DNA from: Euborellia annulipes
Taxonomy: Eukaryota; Arthropoda; Insecta; Dermaptera; Anisolabididae
Direction of reading: 5' to 3'
Length of the DNA stretch: 64,000 nucleotides
NCBI GenBank assembly: GCA_023213315.1
Contig: JAKCPI010000409.1
Location: forward strand, 18,345 to 82,344
Shown: positions 43,349 through 53,430 of the stretch, one piece after another
Numbering within the stretch: position 1 is the stretch's first letter
Layout: the number at the start of each line of letters is the position of its first letter
Program-made: the position numbers and the translations under genes
The notes under the pieces: model-generated
What the model saw: the letters and a program-made list of their open reading frames with translations, nothing else
The model's database searches: none
What the model was told of the DNA's origin: nothing

Positions 43349-43925
43349 AAAAATCTGGTGTAACTGGTCGCACCAGATTTTTTGTGTTGATATATGTTTA
43401 GTTTTCGTCGATATATTAGAATTCAAGATATTGATATAAAATTTATAAAAATAGTTTTATTTTGTTACCATGGCAACTATTTCTCCAATCTTTCCTATGA
43501 AGTACAAGAGTGCCCTCGGGTCCCCTTATTTAAGCCATTTGGATACCAAATGGCTTAAATAAGAATGCCTGGACCCCAAATAAATATATATTATTAAATA
43601 ACTGTTATCGTAAAGTCTTAAATGGCCTAAGTTGCCGAAAAGACTGTGTGAATGTGAGAGTGAATGAGAAAAAAGTGTGAGTGTTTTTTTGTAAAAAAAG
43701 TACAAATGTAAAGTGTGCTTCAATGTTGAGAGCAAAATGAGAATATACATTTGAGAGAGCATCAAAAAATAATTGATTTTTTTTATCAAAATCGTTAGAG
43801 CGAATTTTGAGAAAAAAAAAAAAAAAAAAAACTGAAAAAGTGCATCAGTAAAGAACTAGTACTTTTTGGCCGATTTTGTTTAAAAGCTTTGTGTTAGATC
43901 TAACTTAAATATTAATTTTCAGAAT
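43349..43925 (-). mobile_element. HINE-1 copy with shortened hairpin and SINE-1
   Basis: The hairpin is reduced to AATCTGGTGTAACTGGTCGC joined to CACCAGATTTTTT, losing the inner arm. X-box GTTACCATGGCAAC at 43464-43477 is perfect. A SINE-1 splits it at GTACAAGAG, and the copy ends near 43925. Confidence 0.8.
43511..43699 (+). mobile_element. SINE-1 copy with deleted head
   Basis: CCCTCGGGTCC joins directly to the palindromic core; the 3' region is intact. GTACAAGAG on the left and GTACAAATG on the right are the TSD. Confidence 0.8.
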
Positions 43926-43982
43926 TTTCTTGAATTTAAAGAATGAAATAAAGAAAAAACTTAGCTGGAGCTTTTATTCTAG

Positions 43983-44551
43983 GAATGAAACTCGAGTCGA
44001 TTTTGGAATCGACTTGATAATTTTCGATTCTCAGAATAGTTTCTGAAAGTCGACTTTATAATTAAAAACTCTATAATTCGTGCTTAAGACTCAGTAAATA
44101 TTAAGTACATTTATTTATAAAGTATTTTAACATTTTAATAAATACACCACACACAAATATTGTTTTCAATATTTTTATAAAAGAATATATTATCTAGAAA
44201 TTGTACGTAATATGGCACCGAACATTTAAATAAAATATGGAAGTTGAGTATCAAAATAAAACATTAAAATTGAGGAATTAAGAATGCCACATATGTTCAC
44301 TAACTGATCGGAGAAAGCGTGTTGGTTGGTGTATATGTGTAGGTTTTAAAAGAAAGATGAAAGTCAATCAATGAAACGTTACAAACTATATTACCATCGG
44401 ATATCAAGTATTGTAAGCAAAAAGTCGAAGTCGTCCAGTGAGAATCGATTCTAATCGACTTGAAAGAGTTTCAACTAGATTCTAAAAAGTCGATTATTTT
44501 CAGTAAAAGATCGATTCTTTACTAAAGTCAGAGTCGACTTTTCCATCCCTA
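43983..44551 (+). mobile_element. hAT-d MITE without inserts
   Basis: GAATGAAACTCGAGTCGATT to GACTTTTCCATCCCTA, about 569 bp, with the complete internal sequence. The left TIR start is degraded. Serves as the unbroken reference for the copies at 2.7, 31.1 and 58.6 kb. Confidence 0.78.
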
Positions 44552-45734
44552 TTTTATTCTATCCTACCGCAGTCCTTATTCTCTTCGTTGTTGGATATAT
44601 TGACAATAAATAAAATTACTTGCTTTACTTATCCAATTTTATTAAGCTCAATACCCTTCTCTTTGTATTACTCGCACTATATGATGAAATTAGAAAAAAC
44701 TAACACCCACGTATCTTCTCTCTAAGTGAGCCCTTGAGTGTGGAATTTAATTCCCCATAATGGAAAAAGTAACTCTAATCCTTTCAATGGAAATATAAAA
44801 CATTTTTTTTTTCTATTCTTTATTTATTCTTTTTTTTTTTTAATAGAAAATAACGCCCTTTCTCTTTTTTTTTTTAGGCATTCATCTCAAATCCACAGTT
44901 GTTATTTGTTCAAAACCAGATCCCTTCATTTTGACACAAGAATAGAGCAGACAGACAGACAGACAGACAGACACACTTGAGTTGATATAAATGGCCTGAA
45001 GGCATTCGAGAACGGGAAAACAAACATAGGTGTCAAATTCTGTGTTTTGTACGTTCGTTGTACGTATATCCAATTATAAATAAATGGCGCCTACTTGAGA
45101 GCTAGTCCAATTTGTTTGATCTCTTTTTGATGAATTTGCTTTGCAAATGGGCCACTTAAGGGCTGTCCTCAGGGCTGCTGCTGGGCATCTGTGTCCCTTC
45201 TTTGATCTGACGCTTTTGGCCGTCTTAACCCTTTGAAGCCAGTGCCAGTGGCCTTTACGACCACTTAGAATCACTAATCTACCAGATAATTTAGATTTTC
45301 GGCCACTTTTATGATTCCAGTGCACTTAATGTACCCTTTTTTTTCGTTGGATGTTGATGATCACAGACAACTAATGAAAGCTCAAGTGTGTTCTTTGCTA
45401 AGACAGGTAGACGCTTCTTCTCTTTTCTTGTGATTACTGGCTACTGAAAAGTTGCTATCAGCCTTTGACAATTTAATGAACCGGTCACTAGAGTGGTCAT
45501 AATTAATTTCGTTGCCGTTTTTTTTTTTTTTCTCTCTTATCGCATCGGCTAAGTGATGGTGCCAGAATGGGATCAAGAGAAAAAATTAATTTGCAAATAA
45601 AATTAATTAATTTAATTTATTTATATTATTAAGAATCATATTTTTTTTTTTATGTTTTTTAGAGAAATATTTTAAAAATCGATTGTTGATGATTCATTGT
45701 TTGAATAAAAAGTGGTTGGAATGGTTGTTGTTGT
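44552..45734. other. Possibly single-copy stretch
   Basis: 44690-45580 is less repetitive and less AT-rich than average. On the minus strand 45074-45325 is open for 83 codons with mixed composition (basic, several Trp), but no domain, homology or splice pattern is visible. I do not assign it. Confidence 0.3.
44948..44974. repeat. (CAGA)n microsatellite
   Basis: Six CAGA units followed by CACA. Confidence 0.95.
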
Positions 45735-46150
45735 TGTCTTTGTCTGTGGTCTGTGTGTGTGGTTTGTGTGTGTGGGTATTAGATGAAGGAATTGACGAGT
45801 TGAAATTTTATAATAACACTGGGAAAAAATATAATCAAAATCAAAATAATACTTATGATGTCTTTTCAGTTTTTTGTTTATCAAAATTCTCTAACGATTT
45901 TGATTAAAATTCAAAAATCAATTATTTTAGATGTCTTTCAAATGTATATTTCGTTTTGCCTCAAAATTGTTTGAAGTTTCTGTGTCATAGGAAAGATAGG
46001 AGAAATGGTTGATTAACAAAATATAAATATTTTCCATATTATAAATTTTAATCTGAATTCAAATATTCTATGGAATAAATGTGTCACAAAAATCTGGTGG
46101 AAAAAAAACTTTATTAAAGTAAGAAAATTGGATAACAGATTTTTTTTTTT
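45735..46150 (+). mobile_element. HINE-1 copy, heavily decayed
   Basis: GTCTGTGTGTGTGGTTTGTG tract, GATGAAGGAATTGACGAG, AAAATCAATTATTTTAGATG and GAAATGGTTGATTAAC in the right order with many small deletions, ending near AACAGATTTTTTTT. An old copy. Confidence 0.65.
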
Positions 46151-46269
46151 GAATATGTAGATAGATTAATGACGTAATATGGCCACTAAAAGGCAGAGGA
46201 ATCTATCCATCTATTTATTAATTAGAATGTTTTAAATTTAGAGAGAGTGGCTTCAGTTCCCTCCCACAT

Positions 46270-46528
46270 AGCTTTTTTTTTTTAAATACACTTTTTTCCA
46301 CACTCACACTCACACACACATTCACACAGTCTTTTCGGCAACTCAGGCCATATAAGACTTTGACGATATCCGATATTGATTAATATACATATTAGGGGTC
46401 CAGGCATTCTTATTTAAGCCATTTAGATACCAAATGGCTTAAATAAAATCATCGGACTGCCTGGGGTCTGAACCCGCGACTTTTGGTATACGAGGTAAGC
46501 TTGCTAACCCCTACACCAAGCCCCGAGG
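46270..46528 (-). mobile_element. SINE-1 copy, full length
   Basis: Minus-strand head GGGCTTGGTGTAGGGGTTAG, GGGTTCAGACCCC, palindromic core and 3' region. CACATAGC and CACATGGC flank it. Confidence 0.83.
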
Positions 46529-46559
46529 GTCACATGGCGTTGAAATTTACTCAAAATTG

Positions 46560-47035
46560 TATTTATGTGTATATTAGGGTTGGCCGAGAAAACTCATTTT
46601 TTTAATTTCGAAGTTGTAATAGCGCGGTTAAGTTGCGAAGTAGGCTACATAGACAAAAAAAAGAAAAAAAAAAATTATCAAAATCGGTTGACATCTTCCG
46701 CCCTAAAGTTTTCTTCTTCTGCCCTAAAGTTTGACAAAATATGAAAAAAAAAACTTCATTTTTGTGACTATTTTTTATTTAATTTTTGATTTAGACGTTT
46801 TTGTAATTTAATAGTTTGTAACGTCTTCTAATAGAGCCTAAAAACTTTGTGTTTTAGATTGGTTTAGGTCATTTGATATCTTCTGGTTGCGTATAAGCCC
46901 TGAATTTTGAAAAAGTCACATTTTTACGAGATTTTTTTTTTATATCTTTAATAAACTTTTTTTTTAACGAAATAGTTTTATTTTTGAACATAAGAACATT
47001 GTGTTTTATTATAGTATGAATTAAAAAAATAAATG
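46560..47035. repeat. Unclassified dispersed repeat, copy 2
   Basis: AAAACTTCATTTTTGTGACT, AATTTAATAGTTTGTAACGT and GGTCATTTGATATCTTCTGG match the copies at 26.4 and 61.4-62.1 kb. It extends left toward TTGGCCGAGAAAACTC. Ends undefined. Confidence 0.6.
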
Positions 47036-47039
47036 TATT

Positions 47040-47198
47040 AGGCACCTCCTCCCCTCCCCCCCCCAAGGGGTGAAAATAAGCTTTTAAACAAAATCAGCGA
47101 AAAAGTACTAGTACTTTACTGATGCCCTTTTTTAATTTTTTTCTATTTTCTCAAAATTCGCTCTAACGATTTTGATTCAAAAATTCAATTATTTTTTA
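47040..47198 (+). mobile_element. HINE-1 fragment
   Basis: Middle segment with AAAATAAGCTTTTAAACAAA, AGTACTAGTACTTTACTGAT and CAATTATTTTTTAG. It stops at the start of the ribozyme fold-back. Confidence 0.78.
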
Positions 47199-47475
47199 GT
47201 TGGGTCTAGGAGACTTTGCAGCCAAGGAATTAAATAAAAAAACTTTTATTAAATTAATTAACCGTCGACGTTTCGGTCGCAAATCACGACCTTCTTCAGG
47301 ACGATTGTTAGAATTGATTGTAAGAAGCCCTAAGCGAGCAAGTCACTCACTCTTAATACATATAGCCCAAATAAATCTTGTATAATTGAATATAATAATG
47401 TTAACCTTGTATTCTAACAATTAATCGTCCTGAGGGAGGGTCGTGATTTGCGACCGAAACATCGACGGTTAATAA
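47199..47475. mobile_element. Penelope-like fold-back, one intact hammerhead core
   Basis: Two facing cores. Minus strand 47260-47306: stem I AATCGTC, CTGAAGA, A, stem II GGTCG (loop TGATTTG) CGACC, GAAA, CGTC, stem I GACGGTT. Every hammerhead core word is intact and both stems pair. Plus strand 47423-47470 has CTGAGGG and GAAACATC, so it is decayed. GACTTTGCAGCCAAGGAATT at the left edge recurs near 11.03 kb. The unit joins HINE-1 sequence at its left. Confidence 0.65.
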
Positions 47476-47479
47476 ATAA

Positions 47480-47943
47480 ATAATTTTGTCATATAGGTCC
47501 TATTAGGAAATTAATTGAAGATTATTAAATTGGTTTAAGAAGAAAGGAATCTTAATGAAGAAAAGATATAATTAGAATCCACCCAAAGTGCAAAACATTC
47601 TTCATAGGATGTAAAGAAATAAATTGCAAAAAAATATCTTCTATTCATTTTTATTATAAATGATATTATTTTTTTTTTTACTTAAGACAACTCTATAAAT
47701 AATTTTTCTCACTATGTTTGATATTTATCTTAAAAGATTAACATATCAATATAAGAACATTTAAAACTGAATGGGGATTAAATTTGTTACTTTCCAGACT
47801 ATTATATAACTAATATAGGATATTATTTTTTTTTTTATTTGTTATTGATATTATAATAGCTTCATAAAATTATAGGTGGATATTTACCGTAAGATAATTA
47901 TTATTTTAGCTTTCTTGGGCGATTGCTTGTGACTATTAGGCAG
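47480..47943. other. Non-coding stretch, no feature recognised
   Basis: AT-rich DNA without recognised repeats. Confidence 0.45.
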
Positions 47944-48163
47944 AATGCACACCAATTGAGCAAAACGTTTTGCTCAATGCCAACGCACACCGATTAGGCA
48001 AAAATGCTCAATGACAAAACATTTTGTTCAATGATGTCGAATCATGCCCAATTGTGTTTTGCCTTCTCGGTGTGCGTTGAGTCATCGAAAAGCATTTAAA
48101 AAACAGTTCTAGGCACGATTAGTCAAAAACGTTTTGTCGTTTTTGCTCAATCAGTGGGCATTT
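47944..48163. mobile_element. Small MITE with internal inverted words
   Basis: Left end ATGCACACCAATTGAGC and right end (minus strand) ATGCCCACTGATTGAGC form the TIR. GAGCAAAACGTTTTGCTC is a perfect palindrome near the left end, and CACACCGA/TCGGTGTG pair in the middle. TTA lies near both outer ends, which would suit PIF/Harbinger, but the offset is unequal. Superfamily uncertain. Confidence 0.55.
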
Positions 48164-48316
48164 AACTTTAACTTATAGTTATAATTCAAAACAGGTAAGA
48201 TAAAAACTAATTTTCTTTGATTTTTAATAAATATAATTTTTTGACCCTGATTTTAAAACTCTGAAGGGATATTATACGAATTCGCCAAAACTGTTCAATA
48301 AGTTCATTCTAATTAA

Positions 48317-48440
48317 TAAAAAATCTGGTGTGACTGATCGCACAGATACACCAGATTTTTTTCTGTCGAGATATATTTAGTTTCCGACCGTATGGTACTT
48401 TTGAATCTAACAGTAAGATGTAAATTTAGTTTTGGGAGTT
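48317..48440 (-). mobile_element. HINE-1 3' end with short hairpin
   Basis: AATCTGGTGTGACTGATCGC joined to ACACCAGATTTTTTTC, with the inner hairpin deleted, then CGAGATATATTTAGTTTCCG. It meets an oppositely oriented HINE-1 piece at about 48440. Confidence 0.75.
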
Positions 48441-48735
48441 TAAGTTAGACACCCCCATGGGACGTGACACTAAGCTTTTGAACAAAATCGACCAAAGAGT
48501 ATTAGTACTTTACTGATGCACTCTTTTTTCAGTTTTTTCGATTTTCTCAAAATTTGCTCCAACGATTTTGATTAAAATTCATAAAACAATTATTTTTTAG
48601 ATGCTCTTTAAAATGTATATTCTCATTTTGCCCCCAAAATTGTTTGAAGCATACTTTACTCTTGTACTTCATAGGATAGATAGGAGAAATTGTTACCATG
48701 AGAAATATATAAATAATTTCCTATTTTACATCTTG
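48441..48735 (+). mobile_element. HINE-1 middle segment, inverted relative to its neighbour
   Basis: TTAAGTTAGACACCCCCATG, GTATTAGTACTTTACTGATG, TTTTTTAGATGCTC and GTTACCATGAGA (X-box lost). Head-to-head junction with 48317-48440 indicates rearrangement. Confidence 0.75.
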
Positions 48736-48849
48736 GTGAAGTGTTGGAATTGAAATTTATGATGACATCCATAATGGTGAATATTCATCTAATTTGTATG
48801 AATTTGTACGCATTTTCCTAATGACCATTGTATATTGTTCTGTATTAAT

Positions 48850-48895
48850 AGCTCTGAAGATGGCCCTAAACAGGACCGAAACGTTGTTGTTAAAA
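48850..48895 (+). ncRNA. Hammerhead-like core, core words intact
   Basis: CTGAAGA, T, GGCCC (loop TAAACA) GGACC with one mismatch, GAAACGTTG. Stem I is not evident from the flanks. The following TTAAAAATTTAATATT resembles the AT-rich tails of the other units. Confidence 0.5.
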
Positions 48896-49300
48896 ATTTA
48901 ATATTCAAATTGGACAAACAAATTCATTTTAAAAAAAATATTTCTTAATTTTTCCCCACAAAAATAAAATACAAATTCATTTTATAAATCTTCCCTCTCT
49001 CTAAATACTCCCAACTAACTACTAGGGGAGAGCGCCCTCCCTCTCTCATCCTTTGATCTCTTTCTTTATTCTCTCTCTCCCCAACCTCTTTATGTAATTT
49101 CACAAAAATTTATAACAATTTGCCTTTCCTTTAGATGCTTTTCCTGTTTATTAACAATAGCCTGAGGCTGGCTGGCTCTCTGGAGTGAGACCCTTGAAGA
49201 TTGCCAAAAAGGGCCATTTGGTAGTGCGTCATAACGAATTATCTATCTACTGGGATGTAGGGGCTATATAAAAATTAAATGGGAAAAATGTATGTAGGTA

Positions 49301-49512
49301 CAGTGAGGGACAATATTAAGTCCCACCCATGCGTTTTCTACTTGTGAATATCTAATTGTTTTTGAAAAATTATTATATATTTTTTAATGGAAATTTTTTC
49401 ATGGTTCAAACCTAGAAAATTTCCAATAAAGATTTTCATTTTCTTTTATAAAAACAATGAAATAATCACAAGAAGAAAATGCATGGGTTGGACTTAATAT
49501 TGTCCCTCACTG
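49301..49512. mobile_element. Tc1/mariner-like MITE with 40-bp TIRs
   Basis: Starts CAGTGAGGGACAATATTAAG and ends CTTAATATTGTCCCTCACTG; identity continues through CCCA.CCATGC and TTTTCT. TA flanks both ends. Interior repeated at 49672-49751 outside the element. Only 212 bp, non-coding. Confidence 0.85.
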
Positions 49513-49671
49513 TACATGTTTTTTTTTCTTTTTCCCCCACCCAGGCTTCGAAAATTATGTAATTTCGGCCAATATGTTCATGTTCTATAGAAATCCACAA
49601 TTTTCCATGAATCTATTTAAAATTAATTGCACATATGGACCTGTAACATTAAAGTTTTTTGTTTTGATTAG

Positions 49672-49751
49672 ATTATATATTATTATATAGTTTTTAAATA
49701 GAAACTTTCATGGTTCAAACCTAGAAAATTTCCAATAAAGATTTTCATTTA
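49672..49751 (+). repeat. Second copy of the MITE interior
   Basis: CATGGTTCAAACCTAGAAAA and TTTCCAATAAAGATTTTCAT match 49400-49440 inside the MITE, with the AT-rich flank also alike, but no TIR is nearby. Confidence 0.75.
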
Positions 49752-49984
49752 TTTTTGGATTCATTTTTGTCATTTGTGCAAGCAACATTGAATATAAATT
49801 TTTTAGGACATATTTCATATAAAATACTATTAATTATAGCATTTGAAACAATATTCCGTGCTTAACTCAATTTTTAATTTTTTTGGCGCTTGACACACTA
49901 TTGCACAACAGGATCCATATAGTAAGTCTTATTTGAACCTGGGCGTAATGTAGTAATAATTTGAATCTCTTAAATGTATATCTA

Positions 49985-50270
49985 CAAATAATAGAAGCCC
50001 TTTTTTTGATTTTCGAAAAAAAAATTTTTTTTTTAGATTAATCGCATTAAATAAAAGATATTTTAAAAAAAGGAGCTCTATAAGTTGTAGATAATTAAAT
50101 TAGTAATCATTGTGTTAAAGAATAATTAAGTTTTGCCTTTCATTAATTAGCTGGAAAGTCTAGAATGAAATGGAACAAGTTCCGTGTATTCCAATGGGGG
50201 GAACACTAACGCCCTCTCTTGCCGCCTCGAGTCAATCGGGGTTTTAACGGTTTTTCGTGACGCGCACCTT
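49985..50270 (-). mobile_element. AAGGTGCGCGTC MITE, truncated copy
   Basis: Reverse-complement match to 31269-31667 from AAGGTGCGCGTCACG to TCTACAACTTATAGAGC. The far end differs from the first copy, so it is truncated or rearranged. Confidence 0.7.
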
Positions 50271-50514
50271 AAGGCTCTGAACCTTTAGGACACGCGCACA
50301 CGGGTGACTTTTGTCACTCAACAGTTTCTGTGATTGCGTCACTGTCGCCCTTCAAAATTTGGCCGCGCCAAAGAGTAGGTGACTGTCACGGTGATTTTTT
50401 ACAAATGTTTAATTCAGTTGTATAATGGACTTCGAAGAGACAGTAGTTGTGTGCGTTCTTTTAATAAATAAACGAAAAAAACGTAAACAAAAAGAGTATT
50501 GGATTCATTCAACT

Positions 50515-50605
50515 TTCGATTACCGAAAGTTGTGTGCTGTGCGGCCAGTCACACCAAATTATCCCCCCCCACCTCTGGATGTCCGCTCTTGATAGTAAGA
50601 GTATT
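50515..50605 (+). mobile_element. hAT-c right-end fragment
   Basis: CGAAAGTTGTGTGCTGTGCG, CAGTCACACC, a C-run and CCTCTGGATGTCCGCTCTTG match the right end of the hAT-c copy at 15865-16138. Confidence 0.65.
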
Positions 50606-51639
50606 AAAACGGTATAATATAGCTGGATTTCAGCCAGGGTAATAATAACGGGTGCAATTGGATTTCATAAATTAATTAATATAAAAAAAAAGAGGAAAAA
50701 ATATGTAGTCTGATCTGAGAACTTAAATATTACGCCACGTAATTATGTCAAATTCCATCAAACTCCACATCACAAGCATTTTTCTAGATTCTTCAAATTC
50801 TTTTCATTAATTAAATAATTCTTTAAGGCGCAAAACGAGATCCCGGGGGGACTGACTATTGAGAACGGGAATTTAAAAAAAAAAGGAATGAACTCCCAAA
50901 TTGAACTTCAATTAAATTTATTTTTTGTTTCTTTTAGTAATTATTTATTATTTTTCTCCTTTATTATTTCTCGAGATTGAAAAAAGAAGAATTCTATTTC
51001 GTATTAAGAACGCACGAGAAAATTCGGACAATTTCCGATGGTTTTCCTTGAACGAGTGTATTTTCTTTATTTATTTTTTCAAATAGAGACACAGTCAGCC
51101 CCTTGAGGCTAGAGGGAATCGGCGATGACCTTTGAACATCGTTAGCGTCATCTTGTGTGGAGATGACAGATCCAGAGTCTATTGGATTCCAGAAGCAACA
51201 TCAAAACCGAGGCTTAAGAGTAAGAGTTTGAAGCTCAGGGGAGGGGGGGGGGGTTATCTGGGAATTTAATTATCTTTGTCTTTCGTCAGTGGACCAATCG
51301 GGAAGCCAAAATCTAATTCCTTCTGCTCTCTTTGCTGCTGCTTGCTTTTCGGGTATCCATTTTGATCTAGCAAAACAATAATTGAGAAAGAGAAGAGAAA
51401 GCTAGCGGGCGGGCGGGTGGGGGGGGGCAGGGGTTCCTCCCCTTTCTTCCCTCTGACTCCCAAAAGAATTTGTTTAGGAAATTAACTCTTCTTTCTGAGT
51501 CATGTAAAAGAATGAGTTGGAAACTGTCAATGAAATTAATAAATATAATTTACGTATAAGCTTATATAAAAATTCAACAATCTTATTCTAGCTAAACTTA
51601 ATCTCCTTCATTTGCATTGGCGTAGATAAAGTAAGGGAA
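50606..51639. other. Non-coding stretch with G-rich tracts
   Basis: 51240-51252 and 51405-51432 are G-rich (GGGCGGGCGGGTGGGG). 51060-51230 is less AT-rich but shows no recognisable coding. No gene supported. Confidence 0.4.
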
Positions 51640-52174
51640 TAAAGGGGGAGGGGGGGGGGGGGGGCCTAGATCACTGGCGCACAGCACACCGAAGGTAATC
51701 GAAAGTTGTGTTCTGTGCTTGTCACAACAGATTTTTTTGTGTCGAGATATATTTATTTATTAGAATTCAAGTTATAAAATTTATAAACAATGTGAATATT
51801 TATAATATTGAGGTGATGGCTGAACTATTGACAGATATGAGAAGGATGGCAGCCAGGAAACAAATCAGACAAAAATTTAATCAATAACTTTTTGATTGGA
51901 CGCTTGGGACGCAAATCGCGCCCTTCTTCAGGACAATCGATAGTTAATAAAATACAGATGGGCGTATTTTTGTTTAGTAACAATATAAAAACACAATTCA
52001 CGAGTGTGAGAGGCAGTGTTTCTTGCATGTATATATTTGATAGCATTCATTGACGCCCTTCGCGTTAAATGCGAAATTCACATTTAATGAGAAAGGCGTC
52101 AATGAATGCTATCAAATATACGTTATACATGCAAGAAACACTGCCTCTCACACTCGTGAATTGTGTTTTATATT

Positions 52175-52489
52175 ATGTAAGCGAGGCGAATAGCTGAATC
52201 AATATATAGCAGAAAATAAAAGGCCGAGCAGCTATATTTATTTCTTTATTTAAGAACCCACAGCGACGTTTCGGTCGACTATGCTGACTATCTTCATGGC
52301 TAGAGTTCAGTCAACAGAAAACCCTCTTAACTTCTTTGACAGACATTTCATAAAATTCATTACGATCTAACAGATATAATGCATTCAGCGCCAAAGTCAA
52401 TATGATGGTCGCATAGTCGATCGAAACGTCGCTGTGGGTTCTTAAATAAAGAAATAAATATAGCTGCTCGGCCTTTTATTTTCTACTGT
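52175..52489. mobile_element. Inner ribozyme-like fold-back with 9-bp TSD
   Basis: TTTTATATT flanks it (52166-52174 and 52490-52498). Arms share AAAAGGCCGAGCAGCTATA, ATTTAAGAACCCACAGCGAC and GACGTTTCGGTCGACTATGC. The facing cores (ATGAAGATAGTC...GACCGAAACGTC and GATGGTCGC...GATCGAAACGTC) lack a clean CTGANGA. Non-coding. Confidence 0.72.
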
Positions 52490-52539
52490 TTTTATATTGT
52501 TAATAAACAAAATACGCCCATCTGTATTTTATTAACTAT

Positions 52540-52588
52540 CGATTGTCCTGAGGAAGGGCGCGATTTGCGTCCGAAACGTCGGCAATCG
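52540..52588 (+). ncRNA. Hammerhead-like ribozyme, all core positions intact
   Basis: Stem I CGATTGTC (52540-52547), CTGAGGA (52548-52554), one extra A, stem II GGGCGC/GCGTCC with loop GATTT, GAAA (52573-52576), CGTC, stem I GGCAATCG (52581-52588). Stem I pairs over 8 positions with one G-U, stem II over 6 with one G-U. Stem III is only the self-complementary ACGT, so cleavage would be expected in dimers, as described for Penelope-type hammerheads. The unpaired base between CTGAGGA and stem II departs from the textbook core. Confidence 0.62.
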
Positions 52589-52748
52589 AAATAAAGTTAT
52601 TGATTAAATTTTTGGTCTGATTTGTTTCCTGACTGCCATCCTTCTCATATCTGAATATTTATATTTTGTTACCATGGCAACCATTTCCCTTATCTTCCCT
52701 ATTTAAGATAACACAAGGTTTTTTGTTTCAATAGTTTATTTAACACTT

Positions 52749-52985
52749 TATACGTATTTCAACACAAGATGTGTCATCATCATCAGAAGGGAATTACATA
52801 CTGCATGTTTGAACTAGAATCGCATTTTTCAACTGGGGTAGTCATAGTGGTTTGAAGGATGGGGGGTAGGGGAAAGAGAAGGGAACCTCCACTACTTATA
52901 ATACTATACTTTGTTTGTAAAATACAATTTTTTTTAATAACAGGTCCTGAAGAAGGTCATGATTAGCAGTCGAAACGTTGAAAGT
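52749..52985. ncRNA. Two further hammerhead-like pieces
   Basis: Minus strand 52749-52797: CTGATGA, then GACACA/TGTGTT stem, GAAATACG. Plus strand 52944-52985: CTGAAGA, A, GGTC...GTC, GAAACGTTG. Both keep CTGANGA and GAAA but have imperfect stems. Separate relics rather than a pair. Confidence 0.45.
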
Positions 52986-53059
52986 TAAAAATTAATTAAA
53001 AGTTTTTTTTTTTTTTTACTTAAACTCCCGACTTTTGCGTCTCCCGAATTCTAATTAAA

Positions 53060-53385
53060 CTAGCCGCGCCGCCGCCTTCGGCGGGCTTCGCGTCTACCCG
53101 GGGGCTACGCCCCCTGGACCCCAGCCGCTGGCTCGGGCCCGCCTGCGGCGGACCCTCGCCTTAAATATGAGAAACGGGCTGGCGTCTAGACAGGGGGGCT
53201 ACACCCCCTGGACCCCCCAGCCGCTGGCTCGGACCCGCCTGCGGCGTACCCTCGCCTTTTCTTAATTATAAAAAGAAAATTATTATTACTACGTATTCCA
53301 ATCCAGTGCCTGCTTGAGGATTTGTTTACCTTCATAGAATACACAACTTCAAAGAATACTTAAATATTTCTCTATAAATGGGAAA
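53060..53385 (-). mobile_element. Helitron-like 3' end, GC-rich
   Basis: On the minus strand the element ends CGGCTAG followed by TT, with a perfect hairpin CCGCC/GGCGG (53072-53084) about 10 nt upstream of CTAG. CTRR ends, a GC hairpin and a T target are Helitron features. Two repeats of GGGGGCTACGCCCCCTGGAC type occupy 53100-53225, an island of high GC in AT-rich DNA. Next comes an arm of the 32.8-kb fold-back. No Rep/helicase coding. Confidence 0.5.
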
Positions 53386-53430
53386 AAAGATTTGGGTCGT
53401 TTTGATAACTTACCTATCCCAACATTAAAA

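Larger units (their letters stand above)
51805..52651. mobile_element. Penelope-like fold-back with TSD and a second fold-back inside
   Basis: TSD TGAATATTTATA at 51793-51804 and 52652-52663, a word single in intact HINE-1. The arms run inward from GATATGAGAAGGATGGCAG on the left and its complement on the right, each with a facing ribozyme-like core, then TAATAAAATACAGATGGGCG, GAGTGTGAGAGGCAGTG and a centre with GACGCC palindromes. The right arm is interrupted by another fold-back at 52175-52489. The minus-strand core at about 51905-51940 has CTGAAGA but CAAG for GAAA, so it is broken; the plus-strand core is intact. The whole palindrome evidently moved as one unit. Confidence 0.75.
51640..52710 (-). 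mobile_element. HINE-1 host copy split by a ribozyme fold-back
   Basis: After a G-rich run, hairpin remains (GCGCACAGCACACCGAAGG, GTGTTCTGTGCTTGTCAC) lead into the body ATTCAAGTTATAAAATTT. The body resumes at about 52664 with TTTTGTTACCATGGCAAC (X-box 52668-52681) and ends soon after TCTTCCCTATTTAAG. The interruption has a 12-bp TSD. Confidence 0.8.

Noticed and set aside
53060..53230. GC island taken as bacterial contamination
   Set aside because: It joins without a break to the fold-back arm found elsewhere in the window and to AT-rich DNA, and its layout fits a Helitron-like end.
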